From NCBI GenBank assembly GCA_021297795.1, contig JAJTGL010000031.1, forward strand, positions 1-37,239: 37,239 bases of DNA. Reading direction: 5' to 3'. The stretch's first letter is position 1, and every line of letters starts with the position of its first letter. The notes under the pieces were generated by a model that saw only the letters and a program-made list of their open reading frames with translations, ran no database searches and was not told the origin of the DNA. The DNA is from Planctomycetaceae bacterium. GTDB lineage: Bacteria; Planctomycetota; Phycisphaerae; Phycisphaerales; SM1A02. The translations under genes were made by a program, and so were the position numbers. This document shows positions 8,482 to 15,367 of the stretch, piece after piece.

Positions 8482-8487
8482 ATCCTA
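8482..8487 (-). promoter_or_regulatory. -10 box TAGGAT, leaderless promoter of the VWA gene
   Basis: On the minus strand TAGGAT is followed by 8 nt and then the ATG at 8473, so the expected transcription start falls at or next to the start codon. No -35 hexamer is recognisable. One of eight similar arrangements in this window. Confidence 0.55.
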
Positions 8488-8528
8488 CGAGGCCAGCGGC
8501 GGCGCGACGCCGCACGCACGCCGATCGC

Positions 8529-9218
8529 TCATTCTTCCTCGCCGCCATCGCCACCGCCGCGGCGGAAGATGAAGCCATCGAGGCTCCACTTGCCCGGTCC
8601 GGTGAGGAGGAGCCCCGCCGACAGCACGATCAGGCTGTACTGGCTGAGCGCCGTGGCGCGAAGGAAGGCAGAGTTCGGGTCGGTGGGGGTCCAGAGCGAG
8701 CCCCAGGACTGCGCGAGCGTGGCCGCCGACAGCCCGACCAGCGCGATCGACCAGACCAGGAGACCGCCGGCCCAGATCCGGCTGAAGAGCCCGATGAGGA
8801 GGAAGGCGCCTCCGAGGAGTTCGAAGACGGCGACCGTCCATGCCCAGACGTGGGGCTTCGGCAGTCGGAGGTTGTCGAATGCGATCGTGAGTTCGTGGAG
8901 GGCGCGCGTCTGGTAGCCCGCCGCATCGGCCGCGGCGATCGGGATCGGCGGGGTGTCCTGCGGGCCCGGGGTCGGCGTTGGGGCGGGGGATCGGACGAGG
9001 GTGATTCCATCCGGCGCAGGGCGGCCGGGGAACGGCGACGGCATGGTGTCCGACGCGGAAACGATGCCGAGTTCGCGCAGCCGGGCTCCGGCATCGCCGC
9101 CGAAGTTCCCCATGTCCATCGCGTGGTGCCAGCCGATCGGCACGAAGGCGAGGAACAAAATGATCCGCGCGAGAAGCGGCACGAAGTTGGCTGCGGCCTG
9201 TTGGCTGAACTTCTTCAT
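8529..9218 (-). CDS. DoxX family membrane protein
   Basis: A 229-residue integral membrane protein of the DoxX type. It begins 'MKKFSQQAAANF' and has a first span 'LLARIILFLAFVPIGWHHA'. A soluble Pro-rich insertion (about residues 45-100) follows, and then three spans including 'VAVFELLGGAFLLIGLFSRIWAG' and 'YSLIVLSAGLLL'. The Gly-rich core of span 2 is the DoxX hallmark. The family is linked to respiratory quinone or redox-stress functions, but its biochemical role is not settled. The insertion between span 1 and span 2 is longer than in most relatives. The gene lies 55 bp upstream of the VWA gene, on the same strand, but that gene has its own promoter-like box, so co-transcription is uncertain. 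Confidence 0.85.
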   Translation of the reverse strand: MKKFSQQAAANFVPLLARIILFLAFVPIGWHHAMDMGNFGGDAGARLRELGIVSASDTMPSPFPGRPAPDGITLVRSPAPTPTPGPQDTPPIPIAAADAAGYQTRALHELTIAFDNLRLPKPHVWAWTVAVFELLGGAFLLIGLFSRIWAGGLLVWSIALVGLSAATLAQSWGSLWTPTDPNSAFLRATALSQYSLIVLSAGLLLTGPGKWSLDGFIFRRGGGDGGEEE

Positions 9219-9295
9219 GAGAGCGCTGCGCGGTCCGGGGAGGGGGGCTCGGCCGACGGGGCCTTTGGTGGAATCGGCTCAAAGGTCCGTTCTCG

Positions 9296-9301
9296 TACAA
9301 T
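9296..9301 (+). promoter_or_regulatory. -10 box TACAAT of the tRNA-Leu gene
   Basis: TACAAT ends 11 nt before the mature 5' end of the tRNA, which leaves room for a short 5' leader removed by RNase P. No convincing -35 hexamer was found. Confidence 0.55.
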
Positions 9302-9312
9302 CTCGGTCTGCC

Positions 9313-9396
9313 GCGGGCGTGGCGGAATTGGCAGACGCACGGGATTTAGGTTCCCGTGGGGTAAAACCCGTGCAGGTTCAAGTCCTGTCGCCCGCA
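9313..9396 (+). tRNA. tRNA-Leu (anticodon UAG)
   Basis: An 84-nt class II tRNA. The acceptor stem GCGGGCG pairs with CGCCCGC, and the discriminator is A at 9396. The anticodon stem CGGGA/TCCCG encloses the 7-nt loop with TAG at 9347-9349, which decodes CUA and, by wobble, other CUN codons. The long variable arm (GGGG/CCC type) and the TTCAAGT T-loop are as expected for Leu. CCA is not encoded. It is a lone tRNA between divergent neighbours. Confidence 0.97.
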
Positions 9397-9631
9397 TTCT
9401 GGAGCGCGCTCGGCCGACGCCGGATCTCGTCCGCTCGGGGTGCACGGAGACCCGTGGAATCTGGCGTCGCGCGCTCGTTCCCAGGCCGGACGTGCCGCGC
9501 TCCGGGGGGCGCGGGGCGCGGGTCGCCGGGTGCCCGACATCGGGCGTCGGCCCGACGAACGCGCGCCAGCCGTTCCGGGTCGAGGCCTGCGCGCTTTCCG
9601 ATCGTTCGCACGCCACGCACCCCGACCCCGG

Positions 9632-9637
9632 TACCCT
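9632..9637 (+). promoter_or_regulatory. -10 box TACCCT, leaderless promoter of the DAHP synthase gene
   Basis: TACCCT is followed by 6 nt and then the ATG at 9644. There is no Shine-Dalgarno sequence. The 235 bp between the tRNA and this box contain nothing else I can identify. Confidence 0.45.
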
Positions 9638-9643
9638 GCACTC

Positions 9644-11002
9644 ATGGAGTGGACGCCTCGCAGTTGGGAAGGTTTGCCCTGCACGCAGCAGCCCGTCTAT
9701 CCGGACCGGGCGGCGCTCGAGCGCACGCTCGCCGAGATCGGCGCGCTCCCGCCGCTCGTCACCAGCTACGAGATCGAGGCCCTGAAGTCGCAGCTCGCCG
9801 AGGCTGCGCGTGGCGAGCGGTTCATCCTCTGGGGCGGCGACTGCGCCGAGAACTTCGCCGACTGCACGTCGCCCGCGATCGCCGCTCGGCTCAAGATCCT
9901 GCTCCAGATGTCGCTGGTCCTCGTGCACGGGACGCGCAAGCGGATCACGCGCATCGGGCGGTTCGCCGGCCAGTACGCGAAGCCGCGCAGCGCGCCGACC
10001 GAGATGCGCGATGGCGTCGAACTGCCGAGTTTCCGCGGTGACAACGTCAATCGCCCCGAGTTCACCCTCGATGCGCGCACGCCCGACCCGGTGCTGCTTC
10101 TCCGTGGATACGAGCGCAGCGCGCTGACGCTCAACTTCATCCGCGCGCTCGTCGACGGCGGGTTCGCCGACCTCCACCACCCGGAGAACTGGGATCTCGA
10201 CTTCGTGAAGCACTCGCCGCTCGCGACGGAGTACCAGCGCATGGTCGATGCGATCGGCGAGAGCCTGCGTTTCATGGAGACGCTCGCGGGCGGAACCATC
10301 GGCGCCATGCAACGCGTCGACTTCTTCACGAGCCATGAACTGCTCGTGCTGCCGTACGAGGCGGCGCTCACGAGGCGTGTGCCGCGCCGCGAGGGATGGT
10401 TCAACCTGTCGACGCATCTGCCGTGGGTGGGGCTCCGGACGAGCGACCCGGGCGCCGCGCACGTCGAGTTCTGCCGGGGTATCCGCAATCCGGTCGGCGT
10501 GAAGGTGGGTCCGGACACGACGCCCGAGCAGCTGCTCGCGACCATCCGCACCATCTCGCCCGAGGCCGAGCCGGGTCGCGTGGTGCTGGTCGCGCGCTGC
10601 GGCGCGCATCGCATCGGGCGCACCTTGCCTCCGCTCCTGCGGGCGGTGCGCGATGCGAAGCTGCCGGTCGTCTGGATCGTCGACCCGATGCACGGCAACA
10701 CCGAGACGGTGGTGCCGACGTCCGGGGCGTGGGCGGGAAAGAGTGTGAAGACGCGGAAATTCGCGCACATCCTTGCGGAGGTCGAGCAGGCGTTCGAGAT
10801 CCACCGGATGGAGGGCACGGTGCTCGCGGGGGTGCACGTCGAGTTGACGGGCGAGGACGTCACGGAGTGCACGGGTGGCGCGCGCGGCCTGACGGACGAC
10901 GATCTCTCGAGGGCGTACAGGTCGCAGGTCGATCCGAGGCTGAACTACGAGCAGGCGCTTGAGCTGGCGATGTTGATCGCTCGGCGCGCCGCAGGCCGCT
11001 GA
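9644..11002 (+). CDS. 3-deoxy-7-phosphoheptulonate (DAHP) synthase, class II
   Basis: A 452-residue class II (plant/actinobacterial type) DAHP synthase. It condenses phosphoenolpyruvate with erythrose 4-phosphate, the first step of the shikimate pathway. Family motifs are in order: 'EIEALKSQLAEAARGE', 'GGDCAENFADC' with the metal-binding Cys, 'IGRFAGQYAKPRS', 'RGYERSALTLNFIRAL', 'LVARCGAHRIG', 'WIVDPMHGNTE' and 'GGARGLTDDDLS'. Length matches the family (about 450-470). The ATG at 9644 is chosen because the homologous start 'WTPRSWEGLP' begins there, although the frame is open further upstream. It is not next to other aro genes. The stop is followed within 10 bp by nested repeat copy 3. Confidence 0.96.
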   Translation: MEWTPRSWEGLPCTQQPVYPDRAALERTLAEIGALPPLVTSYEIEALKSQLAEAARGERFILWGGDCAENFADCTSPAIAARLKILLQMSLVLVHGTRKRITRIGRFAGQYAKPRSAPTEMRDGVELPSFRGDNVNRPEFTLDARTPDPVLLLRGYERSALTLNFIRALVDGGFADLHHPENWDLDFVKHSPLATEYQRMVDAIGESLRFMETLAGGTIGAMQRVDFFTSHELLVLPYEAALTRRVPRREGWFNLSTHLPWVGLRTSDPGAAHVEFCRGIRNPVGVKVGPDTTPEQLLATIRTISPEAEPGRVVLVARCGAHRIGRTLPPLLRAVRDAKLPVVWIVDPMHGNTETVVPTSGAWAGKSVKTRKFAHILAEVEQAFEIHRMEGTVLAGVHVELTGEDVTECTGGARGLTDDDLSRAYRSQVDPRLNYEQALELAMLIARRAAGR

Positions 11003-11011
11003 CGCCCGACT

Positions 11012-11087
11012 GGTGCACGGCACGTGCCAGCCGGTGCCAGGCACCACACGGCACGTGCCAGGCACCAGCTGGCACTTCCTGGCACCG
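11012..11087. repeat. Nested palindromic repeat, copy 3 with tail (pair B)
   Basis: Arms GGTGCACGGCACGTGCC and GGCACGTGCCAGGCACC (two mismatches) enclose GGTGCCAGGCACC. A 3' tail, CTGGCACTTCCTGGCACC, repeats half of the element. It lies immediately downstream of the DAHP synthase stop codon. Confidence 0.9.
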
Positions 11088-11186
11088 AGGGTTCGATCGA
11101 GCGAGGCTCTTGCGTAAGTTGCGCTTCGCGGTCGGTTTCGAACGGGATACACGCGGTGCTGCGGATCCGGGGCGCGGTTTCCGCAT

Positions 11187-11260
11187 GGTGCACGGCACGT
11201 GCCAGCCGGTGCCAGGCACCGCATGGCACGTGCCGTGCACCGTCTGGCACTACCTGGCAC
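11187..11260. repeat. Nested palindromic repeat, copy 4 with tail (pair B)
   Basis: The best-formed copy. GGTGCACGGCACGTGCCA and TGGCACGTGCCGTGCACC are perfect 18-nt complements around GGTGCCAGGCACC, followed by a tail CTGGCACTACCTGGCAC similar to that of copy 3. It lies 99 bp after copy 3 and ends 27 bp before the TATACT box of the next gene, so it could also affect that promoter. Confidence 0.92.
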
Positions 11261-11287
11261 GGCGCGGAGGCCCACGGCCCGTCCCCG

Positions 11288-11293
11288 TATACT
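11288..11293 (+). promoter_or_regulatory. -10 box TATACT, leaderless promoter of the KS-beta-like gene
   Basis: TATACT is followed by nine nt, mostly C, and then the ATG at 11303. There is no ribosome binding site. It is the best match to the bacterial -10 consensus among the leaderless candidates here. Confidence 0.6.
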
Positions 11294-11302
11294 CCGCCCC
11301 CC

Positions 11303-12628
11303 ATGTCACGCCGTCGCGTCGTCATCACCGGCCTCGGTCCCGTCACCGCCCACGGCGTCGGGATCGACCCGCTCTGGTCCGCCCTCTGCGAGGGGCGTTC
11401 CGCCCTCGCTCCGATCCGCGCCTTCGACGCCTCCGGCTTCACGGCGGCGTGCGGCGGCGAGCTCCCCGCCGACTTCGACGTGAAGGACCTCGTCCCGAAG
11501 AGCTATCGCAAGGCGACCAAGGTCATGGCCCGCGACATCGAGATCGCCGTCGGCGGCGCGCTCGCCGCCGTGCGCGACGCCGGCCTCGCGACCCGCGGCA
11601 CCGATCCCGACAATCCGCCGACGATCCGCGCCGACCGCGTCGGTTGCCATATCGGCGCCGGCCTCATCGCAGCCGAGCTCGACGAACTCACCTCCGCGCT
11701 CACCACCTCGCGCGACGCCGCGGGGAAGTTCGATCCGGGCCACTGGGGCCAGCAGGGGATGCAGGAGCTCACGCCGCTCTGGCTCCTCAAGTACCTCCCC
11801 AACATGCTGGCGTGCCACGTGACGATCATCCACGACTGCCAGGGGCCGTCGAACACGATCACGTGCAACGAGGCGTCCTCTGGCCTCTCGCTTGCCGAGA
11901 GCCAGCGCGTGATCGAGCGTGGCGCGGCCGACGCGTGCCTGTCGGGCGGCGCCGACAGCAAGATGAATCCGATGGCGTACCTCCGGCAGGAGCTCGCGGG
12001 TCGCTTGGCGAACTGCGCGAAGGACGCCGACGCGACCAAGGCCGTCAGGCCCTTCGACGCATCCGCCGCGGGCACCCTCATCGGCGAAGGTGGCGGCATT
12101 CTCGTGGTCGAGGCCGAGGAGACCGCGAAGGCCCGTGGCGCACGCGTCCACGCGGTGCTCTCCGGGACCGGCGCCTCGCAGAGCTGGTGCGAAGACACGG
12201 TCGGCCTCGTTCCCGATGCGACCGGAGAGTCGCTCGCCGACGCGATCCACGCGGCGCTCCGCGACGCCGGGCTCGCGCCTTCGGACATCGATGCGGTCAT
12301 CCCCTTCGGATCGGGGGTCGCGGCCCTCGACGCCCTCGAGAAGAACGCCCTCGCGCGCGTCTTCGGCGCCGATCTCGCGAGGAAGCCTCTCGTCACGCTC
12401 GCGCCATCGATCGGGACGACCTGCGCCGGGTTCGGCGCGATCGCCGTCGCGGTCGCGTGTCGCGCGCTTGCCGAGCAGAAGCTGCCGGCACGCCTGAACA
12501 CCGCGAAGGCCGATGGACTCGATGCGGCCGCCGCTCCGTGCGCGCCGCGCGCCCTGCGCCACATCCTCATCGCCACCCCGAGCCTCGGCGGCCAGAACAG
12601 CGCCGCCGTCGTCTCGCGCGCCATCTGA
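11303..12628 (+). CDS. Catalytically degenerate beta-ketoacyl synthase (KS-beta/chain-length-factor-like)
   Basis: A 441-residue thiolase-fold ketoacyl synthase starting 'RRRVVITGLGPVTAHG', with length and order as in FabF. Every catalytic position differs from an active enzyme. The nucleophile Cys of the FabF 'TAC' motif is Glu190 in 'TCNEASSG' (a Cys lies two residues earlier, at 188). The first His (AHGT in FabF) is Phe335 in 'PFGSG'. The active-site Lys and second His are Pro368 and Thr373 in 'LAPSIGTTCAGFG'. Loss of all four while the fold is kept is the pattern of chain-length factors that pair with an active KS in type II polyketide systems. The active partner follows after 28 bp. Alignments were done by eye. 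No acyl carrier protein gene is in the window. Confidence 0.88.
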   Translation: MSRRRVVITGLGPVTAHGVGIDPLWSALCEGRSALAPIRAFDASGFTAACGGELPADFDVKDLVPKSYRKATKVMARDIEIAVGGALAAVRDAGLATRGTDPDNPPTIRADRVGCHIGAGLIAAELDELTSALTTSRDAAGKFDPGHWGQQGMQELTPLWLLKYLPNMLACHVTIIHDCQGPSNTITCNEASSGLSLAESQRVIERGAADACLSGGADSKMNPMAYLRQELAGRLANCAKDADATKAVRPFDASAAGTLIGEGGGILVVEAEETAKARGARVHAVLSGTGASQSWCEDTVGLVPDATGESLADAIHAALRDAGLAPSDIDAVIPFGSGVAALDALEKNALARVFGADLARKPLVTLAPSIGTTCAGFGAIAVAVACRALAEQKLPARLNTAKADGLDAAAAPCAPRALRHILIATPSLGGQNSAAVVSRAI

Positions 12629-12656
12629 TTCACCGACGCAGATCAAGCCCACGATC

Positions 12657-13988
12657 ATGAGCACCACGAAGAACAACCGTCGCGTCGTCGTCACCGGCAT
12701 GGGCTGGGTGACGCCCCTCGGCCACGACGTCGACAGCGTGTGGAAGCGCCTCCTCAACTCCGAGAGCGGCATGGGGCCGACCACGCGCTTCGACGCGCGC
12801 ACGTTCCCGACCAGCTTCTCCGCCGAGGTGCGCAACTACTCGATCTCCAACTTCGTGAAGGACGCCTCGGTGCACGCGAGCGCCGGCCTCAACTCGCAGT
12901 TCGCGCTGGGCGCGGCCTGTCAGGCGTGGCGACAGTCGGGGCTCGACGGCTTCGCGGGCCTGAACCGAAGGCGCGTCGGTCTCTATCTCGGCGCGGGCGA
13001 GGGCGTCATCGACTTCGACAACTACGCCGCGTCGAACATCGCCGGCTGGAACGCCGAGGAACGGAAGATCGACGGCGTCCGGTGGGCCGAGCACGCGCAC
13101 CGCGCGATGGACCGCATGCGCGAGGTCGAGCAGGAGCCGAACATGCCGCTCGCGCACCTCGCGCGCGAGTTCGGGATCCGCGGACCCGCGCTCAACTGCC
13201 TCACCGCGTGCGCGGCGAGCACGCAGGCGATCGGCGAGGCGTTCAGCCTCATCCAGCGCGGCGACACCGACGTGATGCTCTCGGGCGGCACGCACACGAT
13301 GATCCACCTGCTCGGCGTCACGGGCTTCAACCGTCTCACCGCGCTCTCGACGTCGAAGGGCGATCCGACGAAGGCCTCGCGGCCGTTCGATGCGACGCGC
13401 GACGGCTTCGTGATGGGCGAAGGCTCGGGCATGATCGTGATGGAGGCGCTCGATCACGCGCTTGCGCGCGGCGCGACGCCGCTCGCCGAGGTCGCCGGAT
13501 ACGGCTCGAGCGCCGATGCCTTCCGCATCACCGACATCCATCCCGAGGGCCGCGGCGGGGCGGCGTCGATGGCGATGGCGCTCGCGCAGGCGGGGATCGA
13601 TCCGCTCGCGCGCCGCGCCGATGGACGCGCCTCGATCGACTACATCAGCGCGCACGGCACGGGCACGAAGGAGAACGACTCGATCGAGACGCGCGGCGTG
13701 AAGCGCGTCTTCGGCGCGAACGCGAAGGACATCCCGATGAGCTCCATCAAGAGCATGATGGGCCACCTCATCGCGGCGGCCGGTGCCGTCGAGTTCATGA
13801 CCTGCGTCCTCGCGATCCGCGACGGCATGCTGCCGCCGACGATCAACTACGGCACGCCCGACCCCGACCTCGATCTCGACTACGTGCCCAACAAGGCGCG
13901 CGCGGCGAAGGTCGACATCTGCTTGTCGAACTCGTTCGGCTTCGGTGGGCAGAACGACACGCTCGTGGTGAAGCGCTTCAGCGCGTGA
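12657..13988 (+). CDS. Beta-ketoacyl-ACP synthase, FabF-like, active partner (KS-alpha-like)
   Basis: A 443-residue ketoacyl synthase with the complete catalytic set: Cys185 in 'LTACAAS', His333 in 'SAHGTGT', Lys365 and His370 in 'SSIKSMMGHL', and the Gly-rich 'SNSFGFGGQN' at the C-terminus. It elongates ACP-bound acyl chains by decarboxylative condensation. The ATG at 12657 begins 28 bp after the KS-beta-like gene, so the pair is almost surely one transcript. A heterodimer of the two proteins is inferred from this arrangement. Housekeeping FabF is less likely because no fab genes flank it and because of the degenerate partner. No strong Shine-Dalgarno sequence is visible before the start. 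Confidence 0.93.
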   Translation: MSTTKNNRRVVVTGMGWVTPLGHDVDSVWKRLLNSESGMGPTTRFDARTFPTSFSAEVRNYSISNFVKDASVHASAGLNSQFALGAACQAWRQSGLDGFAGLNRRRVGLYLGAGEGVIDFDNYAASNIAGWNAEERKIDGVRWAEHAHRAMDRMREVEQEPNMPLAHLAREFGIRGPALNCLTACAASTQAIGEAFSLIQRGDTDVMLSGGTHTMIHLLGVTGFNRLTALSTSKGDPTKASRPFDATRDGFVMGEGSGMIVMEALDHALARGATPLAEVAGYGSSADAFRITDIHPEGRGGAASMAMALAQAGIDPLARRADGRASIDYISAHGTGTKENDSIETRGVKRVFGANAKDIPMSSIKSMMGHLIAAAGAVEFMTCVLAIRDGMLPPTINYGTPDPDLDLDYVPNKARAAKVDICLSNSFGFGGQNDTLVVKRFSA

Positions 13989-14213
13989 CCTCCGGTGCCG
14001 GCTTGCGCCGCGCTTCCGCCGCCTTCGTTGGGCGGCCGCAGCGACGACGGCGCGCCTTGGTTGGCGCCCCGGCGGTCCCTCCGGACCCTCGAAACCCTTC
14101 GGGCTCCCTGAGGCATCCCGCTGCCCCTCTGCGGGCCTTTCCGGGCTGGAGGCGTCGACCGTCCGCGAATCTGGGCTCGGGCTCGCACTCGTCGACCTGC
14201 CGCGACCGCGTCG

Positions 14214-14245
14214 GAGGCTTCTTGTTCAGGAAGCTTCGGCGTTTT
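14214..14245 (+). terminator. Rho-independent terminator-like hairpin after the KS pair
   Basis: GAGGCTTC (14214-14221) pairs with GAAGCTTC (14230-14237) with one G-U, over an 8-nt loop, and is followed by GGCG and TTTT (14242-14245). It sits 226 bp after the KS-alpha stop, in a 370-bp stretch with no gene. A second hairpin, ACCGGA-AAGC-TCCGGT (14284-14299), lies in the likely leader of the next gene. Nothing else was recognised there. Confidence 0.5.
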
Positions 14246-14358
14246 CACTTGCGGCGTGCGCGCGGGCGGTGCAACATTGGAGGACCGGAAAGCTCCGGTG
14301 CGTCTCGAGCCCGGTCCGGCCGCGACGGCGTCCAAGCGCAATGACCAGGAGAGAGACC

Positions 14359-15264
14359 ATGCGAAAGTCCCCCGCGATCGAGAATCTTCGCTCCGCGTTC
14401 CATGTTCCCGTCGTCGTCGTCCTCGCGGTCGGCGCCTCGGCGCACGCGGGAGTCGTCGACATGAACGGCGGCTCGTCCTGGTCGGGTTGGGATTTTATCT
14501 CGAACGGCCAGACCTCCGGTGTCTGGGTGCAGGGACAGACGAACCGCACGTTCGACATCTATCGCACGCAGTTCACCCTCGACGCGGGCCAGGTGCTCGG
14601 AGGCAATCGCCTCGCCGACGGCGCGGCGGGCAACGGGCTCGACTACACGGGAGATAGCGGATCGAGCCTCTTCTCGGGATCTTGGCAGGCGGGTGACCGC
14701 ATCATCGGCGTCGGCGTCAACTACACCGGTGGCACGCGATGCACCACGGCGTATCTGCAGATCGATGTGTTTGGCGACAACATCGCCCCGGCGTCGACCT
14801 TCGGCGCGTTGGACGGCGCGTTCAGCCACGACGTCGGCGACACCGCTTCGTACATCACGAGCATGCCTTGGAACCCCGGGCGCTTCCAGACCAAGCAGTA
14901 CACGATCTGGACCGGTCCGAGCAGCGGGGGTGGCGCGGGAGAGGGCAACTTCATCACGCCGTACGGCGCGACTCCGACCCTTGACATGCCGACGCGGAGC
15001 TTCGCGATCCTCGAGTCGGGTTCCACGCTGCGCGCGCTGAGCCTCCAGATGTTCATCAACGTCGATGCGATCCTGCGGTCGAACGGCGGAGCGACGTACG
15101 GCGACGGCAACTTCTTCGCGCCGGGCACCCGCATCGGCTTCTACGAGGGTGACCAGACCATCTCCGATTTCGCATCGACGAACCAGATCTTCGCGATTCC
15201 CGCGCCGGGCGCCCTCGCGCTCCTCGGTCTCGCCGGCCTGGCCGGCCGTCGCCGCCGTCGCTGA
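14359..15264 (+). CDS. Exported protein with PEP-CTERM-like C-terminal sorting signal
   Basis: A 301-residue protein with an N-terminal signal peptide (hydrophobic 'VPVVVVLAVGASAHAG', cleavage likely after AHA) and a C-terminal tripartite tail: Pro-Ala-Pro-Gly, a hydrophobic Ala/Leu/Gly segment and six Arg within the last eight residues. That is the Phycisphaerae version of the PEP-CTERM signal, processed by an exosortase in other bacteria. The mature part is rich in Gly, Ser, Thr and aromatic residues and is probably beta-rich; no enzymatic motif was found. The ATG at 14359 is preferred over the one at 14341 because AGGAGAGAG stands just before it. Surface or extracellular location is inferred from the signals. 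Confidence 0.85.
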   Translation: MRKSPAIENLRSAFHVPVVVVLAVGASAHAGVVDMNGGSSWSGWDFISNGQTSGVWVQGQTNRTFDIYRTQFTLDAGQVLGGNRLADGAAGNGLDYTGDSGSSLFSGSWQAGDRIIGVGVNYTGGTRCTTAYLQIDVFGDNIAPASTFGALDGAFSHDVGDTASYITSMPWNPGRFQTKQYTIWTGPSSGGGAGEGNFITPYGATPTLDMPTRSFAILESGSTLRALSLQMFINVDAILRSNGGATYGDGNFFAPGTRIGFYEGDQTISDFASTNQIFAIPAPGALALLGLAGLAGRRRRR

Positions 15265-15367
15265 TCGTTGGGATTCCGCGCCTTCCACCTTCATCGAACA
15301 TGGGGTCGCGCGGAAGATCTCGGGAGCGTGTGCCGTTGGTCTCCGTCCTGATGATCGAGCCGAACAG

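Noticed and set aside
9313-9643. An integrated element at the tRNA-Leu gene
   Set aside because: No integrase, no direct repeat of the tRNA 3' end downstream, and housekeeping genes on both sides.
12513-12656. Upstream extension of the KS-alpha protein into the KS-beta gene
   Set aside because: The extension has no homology to the family start; ATG 12657 immediately precedes the RRVVVTGMG motif that opens KS proteins.
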